This document shows, piece by piece, positions 22,303 to 37,300 of a stretch of 64,000 bases of DNA; the stretch's first letter is position 1; every line of letters starts with the position of its first letter. Origin of the DNA: Aplidium turbinatum (lineage: Eukaryota; Chordata; Ascidiacea; Aplousobranchia; Polyclinidae); the NCBI GenBank assembly GCA_918807975.1, contig OU964929.1, positions 13,843,197 to 13,907,196 on the forward strand, read 5' to 3'. A program made the translations under genes and the position numbers. The notes below the pieces were generated by a model. It saw only the letters and a program-made list of their open reading frames with translations, did no database searches and was not told where the DNA came from.

Positions 22303-25300
22303 TTACGATATCAAGCATTTTTCTTTCTGGTGATCTTGATACAGCTTTTTGTCCAATTGAGGTAAACTCCTGCTTTCGCCGTGTACCAACAATCTCACTT
22401 CATTGGCCGGCATACTGTTTTTAATCATTGTCACCACTTGGTTATGAGGCTTGTTTTCAACATTGATTCCGTTTACTTCTATAATTGTATCTCCATTTCT
22501 CAAACCGCATCTGTCAGCAGGGCCTCCACGCGTTATTGAGTTGATGACCTATGGAAAATGGTATTCACCTGATGACCTAATCGACGAAAAAATGATAGGT
22601 CTAGGCTATATTAAAAAAATGATAATTTTACATTGCTTTTAAACCTATAGGCTGTAGCACATTGACGGTAGGAACTTTAACAAGAAAAAATTCTGCCACT
22701 GCATCTGAAACTCGAACCAATCAACCAATCATAAGCTCTGTTTTCCGTGACGTAAAAAAAGGCGAAAAGAAGGTGATACAAAGCAAATCAAGTCATGGAT
22801 TCTGTATCAGCTGGTTGGCTAGGGTTTAGGGCTAGAGAGTGGTCATTTCATTGACGGGGGTTTGATTCCCACCACTGCTATTGATCTTTTTCTTCTGTAA
22901 TTACCAAACAAAGTTCAAAGTAGCCTAATATAACTCTTTGGCTGATTGCTAAAAGGTTCACAATTGGACGGTAGCCTCTTATAACATGTTCTGATTGGTT
23001 GACGTCACAGACAACGCAGCTTCTGATTGGTTCGAGGTTTCAGATGCAGTGGCAGAATTTCTTCTTGTTAGTGGCTGCCCACATTGACGGAAAAGCCTAG
23101 AACATCACACAACTAAGGCGAAAGAGAAAATTGAATTGAGTCCTGTCTTTGTCATGAGTTACCAAGGGGGGTGGGGGGGACTTATATACCAGTCCCAGAT
23201 ATACAAGTCCCCCACCCCCCTTGGTAACTCATGACAAAGACAGGACTCAATGGACATGGCTCTTTCGTCTTAGTTGTGTGATGTTCTAGGCGTTACCCAC
23301 ATTGACAAATATCTGTAGAAAGGGTTGCCAATGGTTCTGTATTTAAAGTTAAACTAAAGTTTCATAAAATCCTATTCAAAAGGTCCCATGTTCATATTTC
23401 CTGTCATTCTCCTTTTCTACGTAGAATCGATACTTAAATTGCCAAAACTTTGAACATGTTTTTCTTTTAAGGGCATAAAAGCTTTCAACAGTGGTTTAAG
23501 CTAGGTCCACCGCCCAGTGGCTATCTAAACTTCTATCTGTAGGATATAAGATCACGGTTTCAACGAAAGATGCTAGTTAGAAAAAGATGCCGACCCAATG
23601 TAGGCTTCAATGTGTACAAATCAACTTTAGCAGCTCCATTGCATTGTTTTTCTGTCAAAAAATAAGTTATGCTAGATAGCCTGTCTGTCAAGGGCTTAAA
23701 AAAGCTACGAGAATTAATGTTTTGTTAGCCTATCTGCCAGATTAAACTGAACTGAACATTTTTTTTTCGGCAACAAACTAAAGATTATGTCACCTGAGCG
23801 TTTCTAATTCTGTCATCAGATAGAAAGAACTCAAATTCTTCTTGGGCTGTTTTCACGATCCGATATTCGTAGATACTCAATGAAGATGTGGATCCTGATA
23901 ACAGAAAAAAAGCAACACTGTCGCTTGATGGTTCTGTTATGTTTTAAGATTGCTACGAAGACTTATCGGGTTCGCAAAGGTTGCTACAAAGACGTCGACT
24001 TCATAATAGGTTTAAGCATGGCCACCTGGAGATGCGGCCTGATTTGTCACATTTTGCAGATTTTGATTACAGCTACTGCTAGTGCTTGACTGACATTTTT
24101 TTAGATGTTTTTACTTTTTGCGGTTTCCTAATGACATAAAACTTTTTTGTTGCCTTGGGGAAGCAGTGGAAAATGAGAAAAACTAAGTTGAAAAACGCAA
24201 AATCAGACTGTTATTGAAAATTAACAGTCTGACTTAAATCTTCGAAATCAAATTTTCTTTGTTTTTCTACATGTGAGGATGTTAAAACCTATTGTGTCAT
24301 TTGGGGAAAAGAATAAAGAAAGCGTAAAAATCTAATTTTTAGAAAAATTTATTTAAACGTTTGCCCAAAGTTAGAAAAACCTGGAAATTTCTGCAAAATG
24401 TGACCAATCAGGCCGTATCTTTAGGTGGCCATGGTTTAAGAATGAGCAATACAACATTGCAATCCTTGCAGTTGGTGATATGAAATTTATGGCTACAAAG
24501 GGCAAGATTTGTACTTAAATTTATAATTTATCAAAACGTCATTTTTGAACCGTTTAATTAAACTGGAGCTAATTTTTTTATTTCTTTAAACAGAACATGA
24601 TACATCACATAACAGTGATACTTAACCTTTACTAACTATTACTAATGGCTTACGATAGTTTATGTGAAACCTAAAAAAAAATTATTTCAGACCAGTGACC
24701 ACTGACCTAGTGGCTGCATAGTGCATAGCCGAGTGGTCAGTGGCGTAGCCAGAAAAAAAAATTAGGGGGGCCCAATATTTGATGATTGAAGAGAACGACA
24801 AAGTGTTTGATTTAAGACATCGCCACCTGATGTGCAGTGGCGTATCCTGGTGGGTTAAGCAAGGGAAGCAATAAAGCTGATGGGGGGTTAGAGCGTGCCG
24901 AAGGCACGAGTATTCTAGGGGGGTCCGGAGGCATGCTCCCCCGGAAAAATTTTGCAAAATTACACTCAAATAATGGATTAGGCTATAGCGCTTTCTGGAA
25001 ACACTTTCAGGGTAATATTTGTATGAAATTTATTAGCGGATAAACAGCTATTAACTTATTAAGGTAGCTGTTACACACAAACGGGCAAAAACTGTTGCTA
25101 AAATTACAGAGAACACAAAAAACTCAGCTACACAAAAACTACACAAAAACACAACAGAGTAAGCGATTCTGAAATTGCTTTAACAGATTAGTTAAAAGAA
25201 ACGTAAATCGCGTAAACTTTGCGCGATTTACGATTTGCAAAATTGATTGGTGTCTTTCTGTGTGTCTAAAACAAGTCCTGGGGGGTGTTAATAGCCAGAT

Positions 25301-28300
25301 GTATTGGAAAACGATATAAATTTATACAAATTATATTATATTTTCAACAAAGGGTTCAACTTTGGAATCCAAACTTTGAAAATTTGGGGTGACCATGGCC
25401 CCTTTCGCCCTCCCCCCCCCCCCTGGCTACGCCTATGCGGGTGATGAGAACTCTGGTTCGGCTTTCGAAAAGGCGCCGGTTCGACACCGCTCAAGAGTCA
25501 AGAGCATGTGTATGTGTCTTTGGCAAAATACTTAACGGCATACCGTCAGTTACTGAGGGGTGCCTCTTTGGCTGTAGCCCTTGATTTCTCTCGTCATTAT
25601 AAACAATAGCCTACGCTGTTGTAGAGAGAAATGCCTACGGCCCTTTTTTAGACTTCTTTGGACCTGCTGAACCGAACTAAATTTACCACTAACAATCACA
25701 CCGAAAACACGACATAGCCAACTTGGCAGTGGTTTACTCTGGAACCAAAGTTTAATCGTGTGAATTCCTATGCCAAAACCATTGATATCGCCTTTGCGTT
25801 GTTTTGTATTGTTTTATATTTGTTTGAAGCTCACTATTTTGTATTCATGCAAAGTAAAACCATTTAAAACAACTTTTTACCTCGATAGAGTTCTTCTCTT
25901 GCATTGGGTTTTATCTCCATGCTCATAGGTGGCAGTCGATCACTTAGTACCAGTATGCTAATCTGAGTATAAAACGCAGTTTTGAATTTGTAAATGTTGA
26001 TACGAAAATGGTAGAATTCTATGTAATTGGCGACAGAGCTTCTAGAATTGAAGAAACTATAAATGGAAACTTCCTATCGCTTTCATGGTGACTAAGTGCA
26101 TGCTACAATATTAATTATAACCAAATCATTGAAGAACAGAACTAGGTTACTTTGCAATAAAGCCAGATAAACAACCTCTCAATGTTATTTGAGAAAGTTA
26201 TATTAAGCCTAATTGAATGCTTAGCTTATTATTTGAACGCATGATTTTTTTTTAATTGCAGAAAAAAAAGCAATACATTGATAAACAACCGGATTTTTGA
26301 AATATGGAATGTTCTTCTCATCTTACACAAAACTGTCTGTTTAGCCACAGATTCTGTTGAACATAATCGTTTTTCAACAAAATCTGTAAAAATGGATTCA
26401 AATTGATAAAAAATAAACTTCTGCAGCCACATGCACAATGTCAAACCTTTGCGTCACTTTCTGCAATTAGTTCAACAACCTCTTGATGACTTTTTCCTCT
26501 CGTGGATATATTGTTAACTTCCAAGAGCCTGTCTCCTAGCAAAAAAATGAATTTTAAATAAAAACAAATGCAATATGCATTATGATTGCTTCTATCTTAA
26601 ATTTCAAGAAGGGCTTATTTGGTAAAACTTACGCTACAACTTCAACGTTAGCCCTGATTTTCGAATACAAGACATTTTAAGACCTTTGGCACAATCTTTT
26701 TTGAAATTCCATGCGAACTTCCACTATCCCAAAAATTACTTTTCAGAAAAAAAAGGGTTATTTAGTTTTACCACGCGTATAAAATATTACAGGTTGTAGG
26801 TTATCCATCCACGTCACTTTTTGATTATAGTCTACCGCGTTTAAAGATTAATTGTTTTCTGCTTTTTAAAACTCGTCAATATGCTGTAAGAGAGCAGCAA
26901 ACAGTTTTTTTCTGGCCTAGACTTTGTAATAAAACTTGGCAAGTTGTGGTTATGATTTGCGCGCATGACCAAATGCATAGTTGAAAGCGTGACTTAGCCT
27001 AAATACAGATATTGTATGAAGTAGGTTATACTTATGCTCCCCTATCTCATCACCAACTTCAAATTTGACTTCAGCAAGTTTTGTTATCTTTACTGATTAA
27101 CCTGATCAAACATATTTGACTTCTGTTTGTTTTGCTTTTTCGATTCAAGCCCTGATTGAGAATTTTCAACCTCTTTTCATCTACAATAACTTGCACTGCG
27201 ATTTTTTAATGATGCAAATTTGACCCCTTGATTAGCCACATCACATAAACTGTCTATTCTTTCTGCTGGATTCAGTTCAATCACATAGATTGACATTGCT
27301 ATTTTTATGCTTCTGTTGCAACAACCAATTGAAAACGTCAGACTGACAACCCAGTGCTTGAATCACACATGCTTCTTAGCAGCAATGTTGAGCGTGAAGT
27401 AAATGGTTGTTAGGAAAACCTCTTGTTGACGTCAATGCAACGGGATTCTTTTTTACAGCGTTGTAGGCTAAATATAGTCCTTCTTGAAAAGTGATTTTCT
27501 CAGTAGTGAAGGTTTTCGGATAAAGATTTTTAAAAAAAAATATATATATATACAGTAAATCAAATATAGTTATTACTATCTGAATAGAATTTGAATAAGG
27601 ACCTTCTGATGATCCTCCTTTTAGGTGAAACAGGCTGTCAAGGGTTTAGATAGTAATAACTATATTTGATTTAATTCGCTCTGCTTTGGTTTTTGCTTAG
27701 CATTGAGCACTTTTTGTAGTATTAATAGTTTTTATTATTTATATGTACAGTATATACCAGATGTCTTAGTATAAGGCTATACGAAAATCAAGGCCAAAGT
27801 TCAATTTGAAATTATCACCTTCTCCCTACCCAAACTCTTAAAAAATGCTTCACCTCTATAAAAAAAATTTATACAAAACTGTAGGTTATCTGACCGTGAA
27901 TTATTCCAGCTTCATCTGCCGCTCCATGTTTTTCGATATTATCAATGAAGTGATCGCAACCATTAAGTCCCGGAAGGCAGGAGAGTGCAAACCCGTATCC
28001 ACGAGAATCTTTTTTCACCAATTCGCAAAAACGAGGTGGCTGCAGGGATTGCTCAGAGTCTTTGGAGGTAAGGCCTAAAAAAGTGTATGCAGCGCTCTTT
28101 CCAGAAAAATATGTCACAGTATCTCTATATAACCTTTTAATGTTGTTTAACACAAGCTACGCTCTATAGACCTCTGTAGGCTTAAAAAGTCTTAAGTCGT
28201 GTGCGTCATTAAACACAGAAAGTTCAAGAAAATCTTTAGCCTATTCTACAATAATGCAGAGCAGTAAATATTCTTTAAAAGCAAGTCTGATTTATTTGGT

Positions 28301-31300
28301 CTTACCTTGGTTAAATTTTCGTGCTTCAGACAAAACTGTGAGAGTCACCTAATGTAAAAATATCAAGATGTTATTAAAATACCAAAAAGCAAATTAGGCT
28401 ACATAATGATTAATGACGTTGAACACATTTTTGAAAAATGATATTGACCGACCTTTCCATTGCTTGAAGAAATCAACTGAATCACTTCTTCATGACTTTT
28501 CAATCCAATGGATACATCATTCACTTCGAGAAGTCTGTCGCCTTCAACCAAAATTAACACTTTTATTAGAAAACTGTAAGATAAATTCATAGAGTTATGT
28601 TCACGCATCATACTCACCAAGAAATCTTGGCTTTGTCTTAGCGAGGCATTTAATGATATTCAAAGGTGGACCCAAAAGTAGACTTCCTTGCCTTATTGTA
28701 ATCTAAATCTCTAGACTAGACATGAAACCAAGTTGAAGGAAGGTTTATATCTCCTCCAAATAATTCAAGTCGATCACAACAGAACAACAAAATCTATGTG
28801 ATTTAATCAACTATTTTCTAAAAGCATTCTGTAAAAAAAGACACTAATTTGCGTGTTTCTAAGTAAGTAGTATTTTGTTTGAGAATTATTAAAATAAAGT
28901 TCAACCAGCCTCATGTTTAAAAAAAATATATATTTCGCTACATAATGAGCATCTTCAGTTCTGCAAACAAACAAACAAATTACTGCAATGACTGCTGCAT
29001 AAAGGCTTACAGCATAAAACTATGCTTACAGCATAGTTTCCCTTTATGCAGCAGTCATTGCAGTAATTTGTTTGTTTGTTTGCAGAACTGAAGATGCTCA
29101 TTATGTAGCGAAATATGTATTCTTTGTAAACATGAGGCTGGTTGAACTTTATTTTAATAATTCTCAAACAAAATTTTCGATGTGATCAAGTCAACCGCTT
29201 CTTGCTGACGGCGTGCCAGGGTTAGGTCTCGGTGTCTCAGAAGACATTCACTTTAAGTAAGTAGTATAATTTTTTTTTGTGAAATCACGTGCCAATTTTC
29301 TTTACCATTTTTTATGCCGGCCTTGTCAGCTGGCCCGAGAGACTGTATGTCGGTTATATAATGTCCACCGACATCCTCTGTGCGTAGGAGAAGAAATCCA
29401 TATTCGTCGTTTTCTTTTGTCAACTCACAGATGCGAGGAGGAGCAGGAGAACATTCATGGTCTCCCGAAGCAGAATCTAATAATAAAAAATTAGGTTTGC
29501 TTGAACATAGGTGTCACTATGGAACTCAGGCCCGTAGCCAGCCGGGGGCCAGGGGGGGCCTCGCCCCCCCTGGCAAAATCCCAACATTCTTGAGCAACAG
29601 CTGCAATTATAATGATTTTGCCCATTTTCCCGTTGCAGAGCTCCAACTGGCCCAATTAACTACAATTGTTTTGTTTAGTTAACAGCTATGATGATTAAAC
29701 AATTTCGCCCCCCCCCCCTAACTCCTCCTTTGGCAACCTCAACAGGTTCAATTCAACCAAGGCCAACACGTGTTAGGTTGGTAAAAAAATTGTCAGAAAC
29801 TGTGTAAAATAAAAATGTTTTGGGAAAGAATGATAACCTAACAAAGAGGAAATGGATTTCCAGCAGGCCTACAAACCGGTACAAATTAGGCTATACTTAA
29901 TTCTTACCATTCTTAAATACTTACCATAGCCTACTTAATTCATACCCATTACTTACCATACTTAATTCTAAGGGTCAGTGATAACCAATTTGTGCAGTGA
30001 TAAACCAAATTTGTGCAGTTAAGCAGTGTTTATTTTTTTTCTTCAATCCAATCAGTGTAAATAAATTTTGTTTCTAGTTTTCTGATCTGTGAAGTGTTCA
30101 ACCTTGCAGCAGATATTGCTACATTTGAATCTAGCACTGCCGTTTGTGAGTGTGGATTCTCAGTGTTAACAAGGGCTGACGCTCCCACTAGACGGAGCAT
30201 GTTACAACCAAGACAGGCAAACTTAGTGCTTATGGCCTTTGAACATTCTGTATCGAAATCTATCGATTTAGACTTGTTTGTGAGACGGCTTGCATCCAAA
30301 CAACCGCGACTGCAATTGCAATAGACTAGCTCACGGTGGTATAGGCGGAATGCAACCATATATATCAAAATCCTCGGCACTAGCTTCTTCGAGCCAGTTA
30401 AAGTTTTTGCTCGTAACAAGTACCGCTATTTATACAACAAGTCAACAATTGCTTTGTTATGTTGGTCATTGTAATATGGTTGCCGTGATAAGAGACCAGT
30501 GTTGGTCTTAACCAGTGGCGTAGCCAAAGGGGGGGGAGGGGGGTTACAACCCCCCCCCTTTGGCACGCGTGTGACGTCACGATATTGAGAATGATGCTTT
30601 CAGTCTCTCTATGCTTGAGCATGATGCTTTCAGTCTAAAATAAATCGCCTAATTTTAAACAAAACTGCATTAAAAGAGCGAGTTGTGCCAATACCAAGCA
30701 TTCAAACATCTCAGCCAGGAATTAGCAACAAGAAAACATAGAGACTTAGCTTTATTTCCGAAAAATGCTGAAGAAAACATGATCTTATCCTTTTGCTATG
30801 CCACCTGACAGCACCATTTTACAGGAATATTCATACCCACATTTTTGTTGAAAATGCTCTCAGAATGCACCAAATTCAAAGTAATTTTTCAAAATTTTCT
30901 GGGGGAGACCCCCCAGACCGCCCGTCGCTGGGTGCCGTCTTAGGCGAACACGCCGTCGGGCTTCGGCCGCCGGTCGTCAAAACCTCTCCTTTCAAAATTC
31001 CTGGCTACGCTACTGGTCTTAACACTAAACTGACATATTGCAATTTTTGTGGATACCGGTGTTTTAGAGGTTAAAATGCCAAAATCATTCAAATTTTTTC
31101 GGCCCCCCCTAACGAAAAGTTGGCCCCCCCTTGCTCTGCGGTCTGGCTACGGCCCTGATGGAACTTATGATTTATTGAAGGAGTCTTTGAATTATTTTGT
31201 TAAATGTTGGTAGATCCTGCATTTTTGCAAAATTTGCAATTAATTTGAAACTTTTTAAGCCAATAACTAACTTATTATGTTTATATTTTGAAAGAAAATA

Positions 31301-34300
31301 TACGCAATAGGCACACTATCATCAACTTGTTTTAAACTCACGTGTTTTTAGGCCAATCATTGAATGTAAAATTTCTTTTCATGCAATATTCGTTGCAAAG
31401 CATTAAAAAAAATCAAGAAAACGTTCTCATTGTAGGCTACCATCGTAACTACAGTACAGTATTTTACCTGTTGAAAATAGAGCAACAGGATGCGACGATT
31501 CAAACCGAGATGCACGTGACGAAGTGGTTGCAACGTCGTTGTTATTATTGTTGTTATTGTTGTTTTTTATCAAGGCGCTTACACCTTCTTCCAGGCCACA
31601 AAACGACTAGAAACAAAAAGTAGACATTGTGAAGTTTCTTAAGATTACTGCTATCTCGATTAGCCAAATATGGAGATAAAGGAGACTTTGAATGCTTACA
31701 GTTTCATTGTTATGAGTGACGTCTTCAAAAGCTGCGTTTGAATAAGAAAATGCAGAGTCATTTAAGTACTGCCAGTTGTCTGGGAGATCTGGTTCAACTG
31801 AAATGTTGTGGTGATAGAAAATTTCCATGACATGTTTTGAAGCAACTGTCAGTTCAACACTGTTGCCAGAGTTTCTGAAATACAATTAATGTTTCTTCTT
31901 TGGTTGCAAGTTCTCTTCAACAGTTGGACTCTGACATAGAGGTTTTAGCTATGGTTTTAGGCTTGGCCTATCTTTTTTCCTCAAAAAATGCCTTGTTTAG
32001 CCTATCTATATTGTACAAGGAGTGATAATAATACTACATCAGGTAGGCTATACGCAGGTAATCAACGATAAAATAGAGCCGTATTTACAATAATTGTAGT
32101 ATGCTTGTAACCTGAACGTTAATAGGATGCGCAAAACATCAAGTAATGTTCAATCTGTAGCCATCAGGCTCATGCATGCAGACATGGATCAATTAAAATT
32201 GTAGTTGAATCTAATTAATTACAAATTTTCATGTAATTGTAACTATAATTACAATTACATTTGGTAAGAAAGCTAGTGCAAACCGCTACTACCACAGCAA
32301 ACTCGCAGCATCAGGTTAAAACAGATCGTTAGTATCTACATTGCGAAATACATTTGGTAAGTTGTATGCTTGATATCAGTACTTTTTCTGAGCCGTTAGT
32401 TGGGGTTCAAAGGGGACTTTTACCATAGATATCTTAAATATAGATATGCAACTCAGCAATCGTGGAATTATCGTCACGCTCGACTGACTTTATGGACACA
32501 ATCAACAATCAAGGTTGCCAGCTTGGCTAGCGTATCTATGGTAGGCTATTATTGTACGGTTTGGGCTTGGCGAGTGGTAGCTTTTGAGCTCCTTTGGAAT
32601 ATTTTTGATGGCGTATCATATATTTCAAGTTTTCACAGAATAGCCTACTATGAAAAATCAAGACAATAATCTTTCTTCACGTAGGTTATGCAACTTCTGT
32701 TTCATGATCGTTGGAACTATCATTTAAGCTTATTTCCAGTGACTCATTAAAGCTTGTTGTAGGCAGTTTACAAACCTGAGATAGAGAGGCGCCGGAACGA
32801 TTTTAGGGTGAGATATACGGTAGCGATAATTGTCAAACATTTTCAGGGGTTGTCGAGGATTTTCAGGGGTTGTCAGGCATTGTAGAGTAGCTACTTTCAG
32901 GCATTGTTGGGAATTTCCAGGCATTGTCGATCAATATCAGTGGTTGACAGGGTTTGGTAGTCATTATGGAACATTTTCAGGCATTGTCGAACATTTTCAG
33001 GAATTGTCAAACATTTTCAGGGGTTGTCGAGAATTTTCAGGGGTTGTCAGGCATTGTAGAGTAGCTACTTTCAGGCATTGTTGGGAATTTCAAGGCATTG
33101 TCTAGGATTTCCAGGCATTGTCGATCAATATCAATGGTTGACAGGCTTGTCAACCATTATCAGTCATTGTCGGAAATTTTCAAGAATTGTCGAATATTTT
33201 TAGGTGTCAGGGGCTCTCAGGCATTATAAAGTACTTTAGATTCTTTCTGGCAGGCATTGTCGGCAGTGGCGTAGCTAGGGAATGTGCCGCCCGGGGTGGA
33301 TTCAGATTTTGCCGCCCCTTCAAGAAAAAGCATGTGAAAACAGGCCCGATTTAGGGGGGGGCAGAGGGTGCAGGTACCCCGGACCCCCCGACTTTTAAAG
33401 GGCCCCCCTACGTGAAAAAAATGTGATTTTTTTACTATTAGCTTTTGTGGTTTCTGCAAAATGCTGTGCAGTGCTGGATTGATGCTACTGTAGACGTCGA
33501 GGGGGTGTTTCGCGCCGTAGGCGAATTTTTTTGCACGGGGGCCCCTGATCTAAAAGTGCCCGGGCCCCCCATTAGCTAAATCCGGCCCTGTGTGAAAATG
33601 AAATGCGTTTTTTATCAGATTATAATCAAAATCAAAAATCGTAGTCTGAAATTGCCGCCCCCAGACGTGCCGCCCGGGGCGGTCCTCCCCACCTTTCCCC
33701 CCCCCCTAGCTACGCCACTGATTGTCGGACATCTTCAGGCATTGTCGAACATATTCAGTGGTTGATGGTTTGTTAGGCGTTGTCGAACGTTTTCTTGGGT
33801 TGTCGATCATTAGCCTACCAGGTTTTGACAGGTTTGTCAGGCATTGTCGATACTTATGATAGCCAGGTCATTTAAACGCTGCTGTGTTTGTGTATACCGT
33901 AAATACGTTTACAACCTACGCAAACTAGAAAGGGATCATTCTGCTGCGCATGCAGAGCTGGGAATAAAAATCAGGGATATCTAGAGAAGGGGATATGAAG
34001 GCTTTTAATACGTCTGACAGTAGAAGGGCTTCTGTTTATCGTAAATAATCTCTGTTTACCGTAAAATGACAATTGGCACCGATAGTAGTGTAATAAATCT
34101 TGTTATAATAACCTGCATTGCGCTATTAGCATCAGGCCTGGATACTCACTGCATGCTCATGGTTACTTGTTAATTCAACTACCCGTATACATGCTTTACG
34201 GTAAATCTAGCCGACTGCAAAGGCTTTGTAAAGAAAAACAGCTTACAGGTAACTTTTCAACTGTCTTTCCAAACAAGTATTCTATATGCTCTACGTAACA

Positions 34301-37300
34301 TTTGCTGACTGTCTTCTGTAGCTTACTGTATCAGCTGCACTACAAAACTTTCTGTAATTTTGAAAAGAACTGCATGTTTCACGCGCTGCAAACTACCGCC
34401 CTGGTAGTGTCATAACAATAAGGCAATCGCTGTGAGCCTTCGCATCCCCTTCTTTAGATATCCCTGATAAAAATGCATGAAAATGTTCGACAATGCCTGA
34501 CAAACGTGTCAAAAACCAATAATGATCGACAATGCCCGGAAATCTTAGACAATGCTAGGAAATGCCCAACAATGCCTGAAAGTAGCTTAATCTAGAATGC
34601 CTGACTACCCCTGAAAATGCTAGACAACCCCTGAAAATGTTCGACAATGCCTGACAAACCCGTCAACCACTAATAATGATCAACAATGCCTGGAAATCCT
34701 AGACAATGCCTGGAAATTCCCAACAATGCCTGAAAGTAGCTACTCTGCAATGCCTGACAACCCCTGAAAATGCTCGACAATCCCTGAAAATGTTCGACAA
34801 TGCCTGAAAATGTTCCATAATGACTACCAAACCTGTCAAACATTGATATTGATCGACAATGCCTGCAAATCCTAGATAATGCCTAGAAATTCCCAACAAT
34901 GCCTGAAAGTAGCTACTCTACAATGCCTGACAACCCCTGAAAATGCTCGACAATTCCTGAACATGTTCGACAATGCCTGAAAATGTTCCATAATGACTAC
35001 CAAACCTGTCAAACACTGATATTGATCGACAATGCCTGGAAATCCTAGACAATGCCTGGAAATTCCCAACAATGCCTGAAAATAGCTACTCTACAATGCC
35101 TGACAACCCCTGAAAATGCTCGACAACCCCTGAGTATGTTCGATAATGCCTGAAAATGTTCGACAATGCCTCACAAGCTTGTCAACCACTGATAATGATC
35201 GACAATGCCTGGAAATCCTACACAATGCCTAGAAATTCCCAACAATGCCTGAAAGTAGTTAGCCTACTCTACAATACCTGAAACCCCTGAAAATGTTCGA
35301 CAACTCCTGAAAATGCTCCACAACCCCCCAAAAAGCCGACAATGCCCGACAATGCCTGACAATGCCCGACAATGCCTACAATGCCTGACAAAGGGTATTT
35401 AGAGGTACCCTCTGTGACTGTGATTTGTTTTCAATCGCCAGAATCTCCATAAAGCAGTCCATGCGGAACGAGAATGTGACGTCATCACAAGCAATCCATA
35501 CGTCAACTTGAAAACGAAGAAAGTTTTATTTAAACAAAAACCAAAAAAATATATTAAAAATAAAATTGTTTTGCTGTGCCAAGTTTGAAGTCAATGCATA
35601 CAGCCATAGCTACGCTGTTAGCCTTCAAACATCTTACGCACCACTGAGTTGCATATCTATATATAAGATATCTATGCTTTTACATTGCAACCTAATCTTT
35701 ATCAAATGGATTTGTAGACTAAATGTTTTTGGTAAAATCAAACTGAAAAAAACCTTCGATAAAGATAAATATTGGAACATTTAATTTTTGTAATTGAATA
35801 ATTGAAACACGTAATTTATTACATTTAAAAGCAATTGTAGACTAATTGTAATTTGAAAATTTCAGATTTGATAGCGTAATTGTAATGTTATTGAGCTGAA
35901 AACTGTATAATTCAAGGGTCTCAAACTCAAATTGCTCTAAAGGCCAAATGAACGCTTGCAAATTAACCCGAGGACCGCAATGCAGTAGCCTACAAAATAA
36001 CACAGTTAAAACGCAATAAAAAAAAGTAGTAAAAACGCACCAAGGACGTTAGATCACAAGAAAAAGCAGTAAAAACAAGAGTTGAAAAAACACTGCACAA
36101 ACGCAAAAAAACGCAAACAAAAAGGAAAAACAAAAAGGAACGCAAACGAAACGATGGACTTGCATGGTAAAAATCTTGCAATCAACTTTTAAAAAGCGCG
36201 GAAAAAACTAAACCCTTGAAAAACTTACTTCAGGTAATGCCAAGGTCACTATTGCGGTAATGAAACAACAAGTAAATAACTAACAATACGAGGTTCTCGC
36301 AAACTATAAAATGGCGCGACAGTAGTGCTAAAAAGTCGTGTGAAGTTTGATGGGCATTTGCAAATCTTTCGAATAATTTTAGAGTGAATTTTTACCAAAG
36401 TTTAAAAATGCATGGCGGGCCGCACCAAAGGTCTACGCGAGCCGCATGTCAGGGGCGCCGAAAGCGGGGGGCAGGGGGGGGCGATCGCCCTCCTGCCCTC
36501 AAATTTTCTCTGGATGGGAGGCAAGGAGGGCAATGGTGCCTTTTTAAAGTCATGTGAGCTACTGCACATTTTTCAATATAACAATTTCTGCTATTCGCTT
36601 TTAGCCTAATTACAACTTTTCTTTTTTACCTCAAAATAATATTCACACACAAAATTCTATATCACAGTAGGTTATACGATGCCCTTCCGTGCCATTGTTC
36701 TTTATATACCGGTATGTAGTTCTTGTATCATTACTCGATAATGAGCTATTGCTATTATGTATAGGTCACAAACATAATTTATTGAAATTCTACTATTCCT
36801 ATGCTTCTTCAAAGACGGTTTTGTCACAACTATGTCTGATGTTACCACCAGCTGTGAAAATCAAACGCCAATGATTCGAGGCACCACTAACAACCGTTTT
36901 GCATTGCAGAGGATCAAACGTAGGGCCGGATGGCCGGGATATTGTCGATGGCAGACTTATGAGAAAAGAAAATGTTCCTCGTGGTCTTGGTTTTAGTTGG
37001 AAAAAATATCTAAGTGATACAGAATTGTAGGAAAGTTAAGGAATGGTAGCTTATAAACGTCTTAGCACAGCAAAGAGTGCGAGAACCTGGAAGTTAAAAT
37101 TTTTTAGAAGGATAAGTGTAAATAAGCCGTTATCATGGATTCATGGTTATGGTAAAGGTCACATAAGGAAAGGTGAATGCTGAACGCAGTTTTAGCGCCA
37201 TAAGACGAGTAAAATGTGCCTTCTTACCACAATGACAGACAATAATTTAAACAACCAAATGTTTGCGACTATTCACAAACAGTTCTTCTTCTTTCGTATG

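Larger units (their letters stand above)
29527..31157 (+). mobile_element. hAT transposon with nested MITE
   Basis: The ends CAGGCCCGTAGCCAG and CTGGCTACGGCCCTG are inverted repeats, and the 8-bp duplication ATGGAACT is perfect (29519-29526 and 31158-31165). A plus-strand hAT dimerisation-domain relic lies at 30091-30322, and a smaller hAT-like element at 30513-31015 is nested within. It lies in an intron of the PDZ gene. Confidence 0.88.
32835..33850 (+). repeat. tandem repeat array A (GGCATTGTCGA-type)
   Basis: Short units such as CAGGCATTGTCGAACATTTT repeat imperfectly, with a higher-order period of about 173 bp. The array is interrupted at 33264-33720 by a nested transposon with a perfect duplication. 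It lies within an intron of the PDZ gene. Confidence 0.85.
32190..35890. mobile_element. large foldback element with tandem-repeat arms (candidate)
   Basis: Outer arms match in opposite orientation: TAGATATGCAACTCAG with an ATAGATATCTTA word near 32425-32465 is mirrored near 35645-35685, and TTACAATTAC-rich ends lie at about 32200-32265 and 35790-35880. Inside are two arrays of short repeats in opposite orientation (32835-33263 with 33721-33850, and 34480-35395). The centre holds a separate 495-bp insertion. The architecture recalls Foldback/Galileo elements of flies. Exact ends and a duplication were not found, so limits are approximate. Confidence 0.5.
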